Part shown: piece after piece, positions 1-4,900 of the stretch | Numbering within the stretch: the first letter of the stretch is position 1 | How the letters are laid out: every line of letters begins with the position of its first letter | Source of the DNA: Rubrobacter sp. | GTDB lineage: Bacteria; Actinomycetota; Rubrobacteria; Rubrobacterales; Rubrobacteraceae | Assembly (NCBI GenBank): GCA_019247245.1 | Contig: JAFAPF010000027.1 | Location: forward strand, 1 to 5,528 | Length of the DNA: 5,528 bases | Reading direction: 5' to 3' | Made by a program: the position numbers and the translations under genes | Notes under the pieces: model-generated | What the model was told of the DNA's origin: nothing | Database searches by the model: none | What the model saw: only the letters and a program-made list of their open reading frames with translations

Positions 1-201
1 CAGCTGCTGGCCCATCTGCCTAGTGTCCTCCGCCTGACTACGAAGGTTCTCTATGACCCTGTTGAAGAACTCCTGGGTGAGCTGGGCGTTCTGCTCCTGA
101 GCATTTACACCACGATCCGCTGCTGCTCTAGAGGACTCTACCAAGGCGTTGGTGAATTCTTCTGCGGCTTGGTTTAACCTCTGCTGTTCTTGCTGGTCCA
201 T
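1..201 (-). CDS. N-terminal part of a helical, Gln/Glu-rich hypothetical protein (runs off window)
   Basis: Reading the minus strand from an ATG at 201 gives 67 open codons that continue past the window edge, beginning MDQQEQQRLNQAAEEF. The visible part is rich in Gln, Glu, Asn and Ala, with no Pro or Cys and only two Gly, so it should be almost entirely alpha-helical and possibly coiled coil. A purine-rich Shine-Dalgarno sequence, GAAAGGAG (220-213), lies 11 bases before the ATG, slightly long but good in sequence, and supports this start. The composition resembles phasin-like or other amphipathic helical proteins, but that is only an impression and no family is claimed. A 21-aa upstream ORF ends in a TAATG overlap with this start, so initiation could be translationally coupled. 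The C-terminus and function are not visible. Confidence 0.6.
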   Translation of the reverse strand, partial: MDQQEQQRLNQAAEEFTNALVESSRAAADRGVNAQEQNAQLTQEFFNRVIENLRSQAEDTRQMGQQL

Positions 202-266
202 TAGCTTGCACGCTCCTTTCTTATACACTCCAACAACAACCTACTATACATCTCCGCTCTCCTCAT
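201..266 (-). CDS. possible 21-aa upstream ORF coupled by TAATG
   Basis: An ATG at 266 opens a 21-codon frame (MRRAEMYSRLLLECIRK...) whose TAA shares its last A with the ATG of the helical-protein gene (TAATG). It has no convincing Shine-Dalgarno sequence, and the gene's own GAAAGGAG lies inside its last codons. The overlap is the only real support. ORFs this short occur by chance, so it is recorded as a candidate leader peptide rather than a firm gene. Confidence 0.22.
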   Translation of the reverse strand: MRRAEMYSRLLLECIRKERAS

Positions 267-390
267 GGCCTAAACCTCTATTTCCAAAGATACCAAACAC
301 CCTCGGCATAAGGAGTCTAGGATAGATATTAGAGAGATATGCCTAGAGAGCGAAAGAAGCAGGGACATCAAAGTATAAAGTAATTATCCC

Positions 391-419
391 TTGACTGTAG
401 AGTAGCCTTCCCGTAGAAT
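391..419 (+). promoter_or_regulatory. sigma70-type promoter giving a leaderless transposase mRNA
   Basis: TTGACT (391-396), a 17-base spacer and TAGAAT (414-419) form a near-consensus -35/-10 pair. The transposase ATG begins at 426, six bases after the -10 box, which is where transcription should start. The predicted mRNA therefore begins with AUG and has no ribosome-binding site. No Shine-Dalgarno sequence is present in the preceding bases, which agrees with leaderless initiation. Confidence 0.7.
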
Positions 420-425
420 TACGGT

Positions 426-1361
426 ATGGCTCCTGTAGACCGCAAAAACCCTATTCGTGCAGCATCTTCAGAATCGCAGTATTCCCTCATGGAATTCCTG
501 CAAGAGTTCCCTGACGGTGACGCTTGCCTTGAGTGGCTTTGGCGAGTCCGCTACTCGCTTGATGGTGAGCACGCCTATTGCCCGAAGTGTGAAGCTGAGA
601 AGACTTTCAAGCGGTACGCAACCAAACAGCGCCGCCAGTCCTGGGCTTGCACTACTTGTGGGCATTTCCTGCACCCGACAGCTGGGACCATCTTCCACAA
701 GTCTTCTACCTCGCTGCACCTGTGGTTCTACACCATGCACTTGATGACTAGCACTCGTTGCGAGATATCCGCCAAGCAGCTAGAGCGCGAACTAGGTGTG
801 ACGTACAAAACGGCCTGGAGGATGGCTAACCTCATCCGAAACGAGCTTACGACGCAAGATGATGAGCCACTGTCAGGTGAGGTTGAGGCCGATGAAACCT
901 ATGTCGGAGGATGTCGCCATGGCACTAAGCGCGGGCGTCCTTCAGAGGACTCTCACAAGGCACCAGTATTTGGCATGGTGGAGCGCAGCGGGCGTGTTGC
1001 CGCCGTAGCGGTTCGTAACGCCAAGACGGACACCCTCATGCCGTACGTGCGTAAGCGGGTACTGTCTAAGTCAGTTGTCTATACCGACGAACTTCGCTCC
1101 TACGATGCTCTAAAGAAGGCAGGGTATCAGCACAAGCGTATCCACCATACCGAGCAGGTCTACGTAAGCGGAGATGTTCACACGAACACCATAGAAGGTT
1201 TCTGGTCCTTAATGAAGCGTGGGATAAACGGCGTCTACCATGCCGTATCTGCGAAGCATTTACAGGGCTACTTGAACGAGTACACCTTCAGGCACAACCA
1301 CCGGAGCAAAGCAGAAGTGCAGTTTAAGAAGCTACTGCTTCGGGCCGCCCTGAGTCCTTGA
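426..1361 (+). CDS. IS1595-family (ISXO2-like) transposase
   Basis: This is an intact 311-aa DDE transposase of the IS1595 family, which cuts and joins DNA to move its insertion sequence. The N-terminal zinc ribbon has Cys pairs at C52/C55 (CPKC) and C75/C78 (CTTC). A helix-turn-helix-like segment (SAKQLERELGVTYKTAWRM, about 115-133) follows. The catalytic domain shows D156 in GEVEADETYVGG, D221 in VYTDELRSY and E257 in HTNTIEGFWSLMKRG, with K264 seven residues later, as is typical of this family; N254 lies next to the third acidic residue. Length is normal (about 300 aa) and no frame break is seen, so it could be active. Expression probably comes from the leaderless promoter just upstream. 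I could not find convincing terminal inverted repeats or a target duplication on either side, so the ends of the element are not defined. Its 3' end overlaps a minus-strand gene by 30 bases. Confidence 0.95.
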   Translation: MAPVDRKNPIRAASSESQYSLMEFLQEFPDGDACLEWLWRVRYSLDGEHAYCPKCEAEKTFKRYATKQRRQSWACTTCGHFLHPTAGTIFHKSSTSLHLWFYTMHLMTSTRCEISAKQLERELGVTYKTAWRMANLIRNELTTQDDEPLSGEVEADETYVGGCRHGTKRGRPSEDSHKAPVFGMVERSGRVAAVAVRNAKTDTLMPYVRKRVLSKSVVYTDELRSYDALKKAGYQHKRIHHTEQVYVSGDVHTNTIEGFWSLMKRGINGVYHAVSAKHLQGYLNEYTFRHNHRSKAEVQFKKLLLRAALSP

Positions 1362-1499
1362 CGGGGCAGACTTGGCGACTTTCTTGAGGTTGCGGAAGAA
1401 CTGTTCTCGCGTGGGTATCGGAACCTCTAAGCCCTTAGGCGTCTTCTCGCTGGACTCGCCCTCGCGAGCAAGGGAACGTTTCCTGCGCTTGTCTGCCAT
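1332..1499 (-). CDS. 55-aa basic hypothetical protein, convergent with the transposase
   Basis: The minus strand encodes 55 residues from an ATG at 1499 to a TAG at 1332. The N-terminus is very basic (MADKRRKRSLAR), and a central segment reads TPKGLEVPIPTREQFFRNLK. The arrangement of a basic or charged head followed by 'TPKG-x-x-VPIPTR-x-x-F-x-x-NLKKVA' looks like a small conserved protein type I believe recurs in actinobacterial accessory DNA. That is recall, not a search result, and no function is known to me. The last 30 bases overlap the transposase C-terminus tail to tail. Upstream on its own strand, TAGAAT (1514-1509) ends nine bases before the ATG, suggesting a very short leader and no Shine-Dalgarno sequence. 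Its start lies only 31 bases from the divergent gene at 1531, so the two may share control. Confidence 0.62.
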   Translation of the reverse strand: MADKRRKRSLAREGESSEKTPKGLEVPIPTREQFFRNLKKVAKSAPSRTQGGPKQ

Positions 1500-1537
1500 A
1501 GCTCGCTCATTCTATCCTCTGGGTGCGTGAATGCCTA
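1489..1537. promoter_or_regulatory. back-to-back promoters between divergent genes
   Basis: For the minus gene, TAGGCA (1537-1532), 17 bases and TAGAAT (1514-1509) form a plausible promoter with a leader of only a few bases. For the plus gene, TTGTCT (1489-1494), 18 bases and TATCCT (1513-1518) form a weaker one. The two -10 boxes overlap, so the promoters would compete. The minus -35 box runs into the left arm of the inverted repeat at 1534-1572, so a protein bound there could block it. The hexamer matches are partial, and this is prediction only. Confidence 0.38.
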
Positions 1538-2387
1538 TCGACCTTAGTAGCGGTTTGATCAAGGTCGATAGGGCGAAGGTGCGCTTGAGCACCTTGGACA
1601 AAGAGGTTCGCTCGTTCCTCGATAGTGGCGCGCACGAAATCCAGCCCAAATTCGACGGACAAACAGGTGAGGTAGTCATCTATGTTGAACCCCATGAGAA
1701 GCCACCTATCCTGGAATGGAGCGCTATCATCGGGGACATTGTTCACAATCTCCGGTCTGCCCTCGACCACTTGGTTGGGCTCTTACCCTCGATGCCGGAC
1801 ATAAGCCCCCCGCCGTAGTTAGGAAGACCAACTGGAGACACATTCGCTTCCCGATTTACATTGAGCCCTATACCCTGGATCATCACAGGCGACTCATTCC
1901 GTGGAGTCAATCCAAGGAACCGAATAGCCTCTGGGGAGTCGTGCCAAGTCTGCGCGCAAAGTTTCAGAGTCTGCAGCCGTTTAACCATGGGGAGAGCGCG
2001 CCCAAACAGCCGCTTGCGGTCCTGGAGGAACTCTGGAACATCGACAAGCACCGCCATTTGCCTCTGACCAACTACTTGGTCGAGCTCCACGACGTCGGCA
2101 TACTCCCTGATTCTGGAGCGCCAGAAGTTGAGTTCAGAATCCTCAAGAAGCGTCCCAAGGGGCCACTCAAAGGTCGCACAGAGGTGGGGCGGGTCGAGCC
2201 CATCGGAGAGGGAAAATCCCACTTGCTAGAGATGCATGTGAATCCTAGCGCCACCTTCGATATAGCGTTCGAGAAAGGGCCGCCAGCCTATGGAGACACC
2301 GTTGTTAGTACAATTTTGCGGCTTCGCGATTGCGTTGCCAACATCCTCGTAGATTTTGATGCCGTTTGGCTCGGCTCGCATGGCTAG
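1531..2387 (+). pseudogene. uncharacterised protein gene broken by a single-base frameshift
   Basis: Codons from the ATG at 1531 run in frame to V82 (HNLRSALDHLV, ending 1776), then go out of register and stop at 1818. The natural continuation, WALTLDAGHKPP and onward, is in the -1 frame from 1776 to a TAG at 2385-2387. Restoring one T in GGTTGGG (about 1773-1779) gives LRSALDHLVWALTL and a 285-aa protein. Segments such as LEWSAIIGDIVHNLRSALDH and LEELWNIDKHRHLPL match the layout of an uncharacterised family I know from Actinobacteria, where a Trp follows 'ALDHLV' just as in the repaired reading. Function is unknown. The rest of both halves is clean, so the break is recent or is a sequencing error in a short T/G run. 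There is no Shine-Dalgarno sequence before the ATG; a TATCCT box 12 bases upstream suggests a very short leader. An in-frame TTG at 1555 is an alternative start. Confidence 0.8.
1534..1572. repeat. perfect 12-bp inverted repeat at a gene start
   Basis: CCTATCGACCTT (1534-1545) and AAGGTCGATAGG (1561-1572) are exact reverse complements separated by 15 bases. The repeat begins directly after the ATG of the frameshifted gene. In RNA it would be a strong hairpin at the very 5' end of the message. In DNA it would be a possible operator reaching the -35 box of the divergent gene. It is inside coding sequence (codons for PIDL and KVDR). Confidence 0.85.
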
Positions 2388-2602
2388 TTCCTCTACATTG
2401 AAGGTATAATTACCAAGAATAAAGGAGCTCGAAAGTGTTCCCAGCTTCCAACTTTCGTATCCACCGTTTAGCTAATAATAGAGGCTGGAGTTCCTACGGA
2501 TAATGTCCCCAACCCTCTCTTTATGCCTCTTACTAAATGCAACGACAGCCCCTATACCGTAGGCCTATGATCTTCAGATGAGGGGCCGAAGTTCGCGTGA
2601 TG
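2388..2602 (+). other. gap with TATAAT box, micro-ORF and inverted repeats
   Basis: This gap lies between convergent genes. A perfect TATAAT (2405-2410) is followed by AAAGGAG (2421-2427) and, seven bases later, a GTG (2435) that opens a 22-codon frame ending in TAA at 2501-2503. The GTG sits inside a hairpin (CGAAAGT 2430-2436 with ACTTTCG 2451-2457). A second 7-bp inverted repeat pairs CCTACGG (2493-2499) with CCGTAGG (2557-2563). No good -35 box is 16-18 bases upstream of TATAAT. A small structured RNA or leader peptide is possible. On the minus strand, 2472-2564 is open for 30 codons but has no start codon. Confidence 0.3.
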
Positions 2603-2950
2603 CTATAGTTTACTCTTTGCGGTTTTAAACATCTCTTTGCCCTGCGTGTCTACAGCTTGCTTCAAGGTGGTGAGTCGCGCCGCCATAGCCGCTGCGCAGA
2701 TAATGGCAGAGTCTCTAAGAACCATAAGCTTTTCGAGCTTCGACTCGATAGCCTCAACAGCGTGCTGGGCCTGCGGAAGCCGCTGCTCAAGCTCTTTGAT
2801 GCCCATAGCATTGATCTCGTCTAGATATGCCCCCGGTTCGGCGTGCGGGCTCGGATCCTCCAAAGGGCGTTCGTCGGACGCCTCAGAGTCGTTCCCTATG
2901 CTCTCCTTGAATGACCCCTTTGCGGCTTTTGCATTGATGTAGTCGCTCAT
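2603..2950 (-). CDS. hypothetical protein: acidic N-terminus plus coiled coil
   Basis: A 115-aa product starts at the ATG at 2950. Residues 1-40 are polar and acidic with Pro and Ser (GNDSEASDERPLEDPSP), so probably disordered. Residues 41-110 are continuous helix with heptad-like Leu/Ile spacing (IKELEQRL, AVEAIESKLEKLMVL, LTTLKQAV), ending in a basic tail (KEMFKTAKSKL). The SAIICAAAMAARL stretch is hydrophobic but sits in an amphipathic helix and is too short and charged-flanked for a clear membrane span. Two purine-rich ribosome-binding-like stretches precede the start, AAGGAGG and GAGGAG; the closer one is about 12 bases away, somewhat far. TATGAT (3000-2995) could be the -10 box but no -35 box is clear. 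I do not recognise a family. A structural or DNA/protein-bridging role is only a guess. Confidence 0.62.
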   Translation of the reverse strand: MSDYINAKAAKGSFKESIGNDSEASDERPLEDPSPHAEPGAYLDEINAMGIKELEQRLPQAQHAVEAIESKLEKLMVLRDSAIICAAAMAARLTTLKQAVDTQGKEMFKTAKSKL

Positions 2951-3302
2951 GACCGTTTGCTTCTCCTCTCTCCTCCTTACTCTCTGCGAGAGACATCATA
3001 ACCTACAGGACACTGCATCCTCGATCTTCGATAGCAATACCTATGTATCGCGTTGAGCCCGCACGAAGAGAGCTTATATGTGTGATGTAGCACCCACTTT
3101 CAGGGTTGGGATAAAGCAGGCGTGGTGAAAAAGATCTAGCTATCTAGCCTCGTAACGGCTTGGCTATTGTGTGAGCACGCCATGCACCGACCAGAGCTGC
3201 GTTTACGAGAGTGCTGCACCAGAGTTGCTCAGCGCATGCTGCCTCAAGAACATAACCCCTATACTAATCTTCAGGAGGTTGCACAACGGGTCCTTAGAAC
3301 GA
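2951..3302. other. gap with no convincing gene
   Basis: About 350 bases separate two minus-strand genes. The part next to 2950 carries the purine-rich leader and a possible TATGAT -10 box (3000-2995). Further away, the minus strand has CTAG-ATAG-CTAG followed by T5 (about 3147-3127), a weak terminator-like signal for the 3303-3614 gene. The minus frame 3003-3143 is open for 46 codons (ends IEDRGCSVL) but has no ATG, GTG or TTG. Plus-strand ORFs starting at 3167 and 3171 run into the 3303 gene and lack ribosome-binding sites. Confidence 0.4.
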
Positions 3303-3614
3303 CTAAAACTCATGGAAGAGGTAGGGAGACACTCCTACAATCGTCATGTTCCCATGCGTCCTTACAGCTATTCGGTCAGGCCAGAGGGAGGCTCTTATAA
3401 GCCTCGAGCTTCTCAAATCCCCCAAGATCTCACTCATTGCATACTCTGAGACGTCTTCTCCAACATCTACAAGCTGCTTATATAGAGCACTGCTCTCCAA
3501 GGGGCTTCCCAACATATCAAAGGACTCTTCGCTTATCGTGCACCCTGCTGTTCTTTGCTTTTGCCAATAGTCTAGAATCGCTTCTATTACCAGCCTCCTT
3601 AACCTAGTATTCAC
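3303..3614 (-). CDS. hypothetical protein, possible winged-helix fold
   Basis: I place the start at the GTG at 3614, because GGAGG lies eight bases before it. The longer frame begins at a GTG at 3629, five codons earlier, where the nearest AGGAG is 12 bases away. From 3614 the product is 103 aa (MNTRLRRLVIEAILDYWQKQ...). It has an N-terminal basic-amphipathic helix, a middle helix around LYKQLVDVG, then VSEYAMSEILGDLRSSRLI, which resembles a recognition helix region. A beta-hairpin-like end (IRASLWPDRIAVRTHGNMTIVGV) follows. This order suits a winged helix-turn-helix DNA-binding protein, but no family is recognised and the assignment is inference from pattern alone. The stop is TAG. It is downstream of groES on the same strand with a 250-base gap, so probably a separate unit. 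Confidence 0.58.
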   Translation of the reverse strand: MNTRLRRLVIEAILDYWQKQRTAGCTISEESFDMLGSPLESSALYKQLVDVGEDVSEYAMSEILGDLRSSRLIRASLWPDRIAVRTHGNMTIVGVSPYLFHEF

Positions 3615-3864
3615 AGCCGTATCCTCCACAATCTCAGCCTGCTCCTAAGTACGAGTGCGTTCGCCCTGAGAGTCCCTCAGTACCCAGGTAGATTGCGCCA
3701 CTCCTGCAGAGGATTACGTGCACCCAGAGGAGAAGGGTGAGGATGCTATGGATAAGGACGCAAAAGTCCCTTCCCCTTCTTCCTAACGCTCGGAGGTACC
3801 CTCAACAAAGTGACCTTTGGCGTTTCACGAGGGCCGCAAGGTTGCGCTGTTCTGATTGGTTACG
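3615..3864. other. gap between groES and the 3303-3614 gene
   Basis: No groEL follows groES here. CGCAA-CC-TTGCG lies shortly after the groES stop (minus strand), but no T-run follows, so a terminator is not established. CTGAG-agtcc-CTCAG is a small hairpin near 3666-3680. On the plus strand a GTG at 3718, preceded by GAGG five bases upstream, opens a 22-codon acidic frame (MHPEEKGEDAMDKDAK...) ending at 3786. It is too short to call. Confidence 0.35.
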
Positions 3865-4134
3865 TTACTGCTCGACTACTCCAAGGATATCTTTAGCTTC
3901 GACGATTACGTGCTCCTCCCCGTTTAGCTTTACCTCCGTTCCCGCAAACTTGCGAAGGATCACCACCTGCCCAGCATCGACCTTTGTCCTATCCTCGAAC
4001 TGGCCAACCGCAACAACCTCCGCCGTCTGCGGCTTGCCCTTGGCCGTGTCAGGGAGAACTACGCCTGAGGCCGTCTGCTCCTCGCGCTCGATCATCCTCA
4101 CCAGCGCGCGCTCACCCAGCGGCTTGAACTTCAT
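3865..4134 (-). CDS. groES: co-chaperonin GroES (Cpn10), solitary
   Basis: The 89-aa product is a clear 10-kDa chaperonin, which forms the seven-membered lid of the GroEL folding chamber in the cytoplasm. It opens with MKFKPLGERALVRMIERE, the conserved first beta-strand. The mobile loop (about 17-32) contains the GroEL-contact segment SGVVLPDTA. The C-terminal half has the typical FAGTEVKLNGEEHVIVEAKDI and ends GVVEQ. It is shorter than the usual 94-100 residues; the missing residues fall in the roof-loop region, where AVGQFEDRTKVDAGQ is compact. The start is fixed by AAGGAGG seven bases before the ATG. No groEL is adjacent on either side and there is no CIRCE heat-shock element (TTAGCACTC-N9-GAGTGCTAA) upstream. 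A 28-aa ORF just upstream ends in an ATGA overlap with it. An orphan groES suits a plasmid, phage or second-copy locus. Confidence 0.95.
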   Translation of the reverse strand: MKFKPLGERALVRMIEREEQTASGVVLPDTAKGKPQTAEVVAVGQFEDRTKVDAGQVVILRKFAGTEVKLNGEEHVIVEAKDILGVVEQ

Positions 4135-4217
4135 TTTCTTACCTCCTTCGCAGCTTGACAGACCATAAAAAGATACCCTTTGAACGCTGAACCATCAACA
4201 GCTACCGTCTTCACCAT
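4131..4217 (-). CDS. possible 28-aa ORF overlapping the groES start (ATGA)
   Basis: An ATG at 4217 opens MVKTVAVDGSAFKGYLF... for 28 codons, and its TGA overlaps the groES ATG by four bases, the classic coupling arrangement. It has no ribosome-binding site of its own, and the predicted groES promoter lies inside it. The groES Shine-Dalgarno sequence forms its last codons (KEVRK), which may be all that is happening here. Chance is a serious alternative. Confidence 0.25.
   Translation of the reverse strand: MVKTVAVDGSAFKGYLFMVCQAAKEVRK
4170..4198 (-). promoter_or_regulatory. candidate groES promoter
   Basis: On the minus strand, TTGATG (4198-4193), 17 bases and TATCTT (4175-4170) have ideal spacing and four of six matches to consensus in each box. 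The leader would be about 30 bases and contain the AAGGAGG site. No CIRCE or other heat-shock operator was seen around it. Confidence 0.4.
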
Positions 4218-4252
4218 AGTAGCCTTAGGCGCCTTCTACTGGCAGAACATCG

Positions 4253-4501
4253 TTACCTTATGAACATTACCTCTTCGCCATCAACACGCTTCTCACCCCT
4301 TGACGTAACTAGAATCACGCCGTTGATCACTAACAGACCTGTGAGACCACTGTCAGACGGACAGATTGCTATTCTAGCTGTCAATTACTGTCGGGCTACG
4401 GTAGAGAGACCTAATACGCCTAACAAAACCTCCGACTTTGTCGCAAGGTCTGTAGATAAGAGGAGACTATTCATCATGAACGCTGGGCTAATCCTATCCA
4501 C
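4253..4501 (-). pseudogene. small hydrophobic protein gene with an in-frame TAA
   Basis: From a GTG at 4501 (GAGG nine bases upstream) the frame reads MDRISPAFMMNSLLLSTD... to a TAA at 4387-4385 (38 aa). The same frame then continues directly for 43 codons, LTARIAICPSDSGLTG, a hydrophobic run LLVINGVILV, and a charged end (RGEKRVDGEEVMFIR), to TAA at 4255-4253. The two parts together look like one small protein with hydrophobic segments (EVLLGVLGL and GLLVINGVILV). Three readings fit: a nonsense mutation, two genes with reinitiation at the TTG that touches the TAA, or chance. A tandem ATG ATG at 4477 is an alternative start. The frame is also open upstream to about 4592 (including a CACGQNEQ segment) but without a start codon. 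TAA is a normal stop in neighbours such as groES, so recoding is unlikely. Confidence 0.4.
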
Positions 4502-4623
4502 ATCGTGTCCCCTCGGCGCAGTCCATTTCTGTTCGTTTTGCCCACAAGCACAACCGGCGTCCTTATCAGAGCCCCGGCCTTTTGTGCTATGGGTTTACCC
4601 GTGCGGGGCCTATTGCTTATCAT
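4474..4623 (-). CDS. possible 49-aa basic ORF bridging two neighbours
   Basis: An ATG at 4623, inside the last codons of the membrane-protein gene, opens MISNRPRTGKPIAQK... for 49 residues, rich in Arg and Lys, and ends with a TGA that overlaps the ATG at 4477 by four bases (ATGA). Both junctions look like translational coupling. It competes with another open frame over the same bases (see the 4253-4501 entry), and it contains a strong inverted repeat, so it may instead be non-coding. No ribosome-binding site is visible. Confidence 0.27.
   Translation of the reverse strand: MISNRPRTGKPIAQKAGALIRTPVVLVGKTNRNGLRRGDTMWIGLAQRS
4541..4593. repeat. nested inverted repeat able to form a long hairpin
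   Basis: AGCACAA (4547-4553) pairs perfectly with TTGTGCT (4582-4588). CCCA (4541-4544) with TGGG (4590-4593) extends it outward, and GGC (4556-4558) with GCC (4577-4579) inward, across small internal loops. An overlapping alternative stem pairs GCCCCG (4571-4576) with CGGGGC (4604-4609), just after the stop of the membrane-protein gene, and also encloses GGGTTTACCC. The two folds share bases and cannot both form. No T-run follows, so it is not a standard terminator. Confidence 0.55.
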
Positions 4624-4843
4624 GGCCTCGTCTTCTAGTGGAACCAATGTCTATCAGAATAAGGGTGCTGCCTAGTCCCAAACCTACAATCGCCATCCCA
4701 ACCACCCATCCCAGGAGAAAGACAGCGATAAGGCCGAGTCCAAGCCAGAGTCCTACGCACATCGCTAGGATTTGAGCCCACCGTGGTTCATCCTTTTTCC
4801 CACCGTTACCTTCATGAGTCTCAGGTTCGCCTTCAGTAGCCAC
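4610..4843 (-). CDS. small two-helix membrane protein
   Basis: A GTG at 4843 starts a 77-aa protein. Residues 1-22 are charged and hydrophilic (MATEGEPETHEGNGGKKDE). Residues 23-44 (WAQILAMCVGLWLGLGLIAV and on) and 46-66 (WVVGMAIVGLGLGSTLILIDI) are two Gly-rich hydrophobic segments long enough to cross the membrane, and the tail is basic (STRRRGHDKQ). This predicts a membrane hairpin with the tail and probably the N-terminus in the cytoplasm. There is no Shine-Dalgarno sequence; TAGAAT ends six bases before the GTG, the same spacing as at the transposase, so the message is probably leaderless. An ATG at 4851 is out of frame. The plus-strand frame over it is Pro/Ser/Thr-rich and is a shadow. 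No family is recognised; holin-like or small accessory membrane proteins have this shape, but that is only a possibility. Confidence 0.64.
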   Translation of the reverse strand: MATEGEPETHEGNGGKKDEPRWAQILAMCVGLWLGLGLIAVFLLGWVVGMAIVGLGLGSTLILIDIGSTRRRGHDKQ

Positions 4844-4849
4844 GTTGCC

Positions 4850-4855
4850 ATTCTA
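4850..4855 (-). promoter_or_regulatory. TAGAAT -10 box, leaderless GTG gene
   Basis: TAGAAT (4855-4850 on the minus strand) ends six bases before the GTG at 4843, so transcription would start at or next to the start codon. No recognisable -35 hexamer lies 16-18 bases upstream (the sequence there is near AGGGAT), so the call rests on the box and on identical spacing at the transposase promoter. Confidence 0.4.
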
Positions 4856-4900
4856 GGAGTCTTTCCTTAAGAATCCCTTAAAAGTATGGGTTGGGTTCTC

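Noticed and set aside
300..425. Left terminal inverted repeat of the IS1595 element
   Set aside because: GGGACATC...TTATCCC near 362-390 looked promising, but I found no matching inverted copy downstream of 1361.
1743..2222. 159-codon minus-strand ORF
   Set aside because: It is antisense to the frameshifted gene, whose two halves match a known layout; no ribosome-binding site.
2637..2942. 101-codon plus-strand ORF
   Set aside because: Shadow of the coiled-coil gene; Ser/Ala/Cys-rich composition typical of antisense reading.
3003..3143. 46-codon open minus frame
   Set aside because: It reads fairly protein-like but has no ATG, GTG or TTG, so it cannot be supported as a gene.
3167..3449. Plus-strand ORFs starting TTG 3167 and 3171
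   Set aside because: Both run antisense into the better-supported 3303-3614 gene and lack ribosome-binding sites.
3737..4168. 143-codon plus-strand ORF
   Set aside because: It lies antisense to groES, which is certain, and has no family resemblance.
4541..4609. c-di-GMP-I riboswitch on the minus strand
   Set aside because: GGGTAAACCC and CAAAAGGCC echo the consensus, but the GNRA hairpin, the second helix and the order of conserved bases are missing.
4260..4775. 171-codon plus-strand ORF
   Set aside because: Its composition is Ser/Pro/Thr/Arg-rich, as expected for antisense of hydrophobic genes, and it has no ribosome-binding site. The minus-strand membrane protein and neighbouring frames explain most of it, though its length keeps it from being dismissed absolutely.
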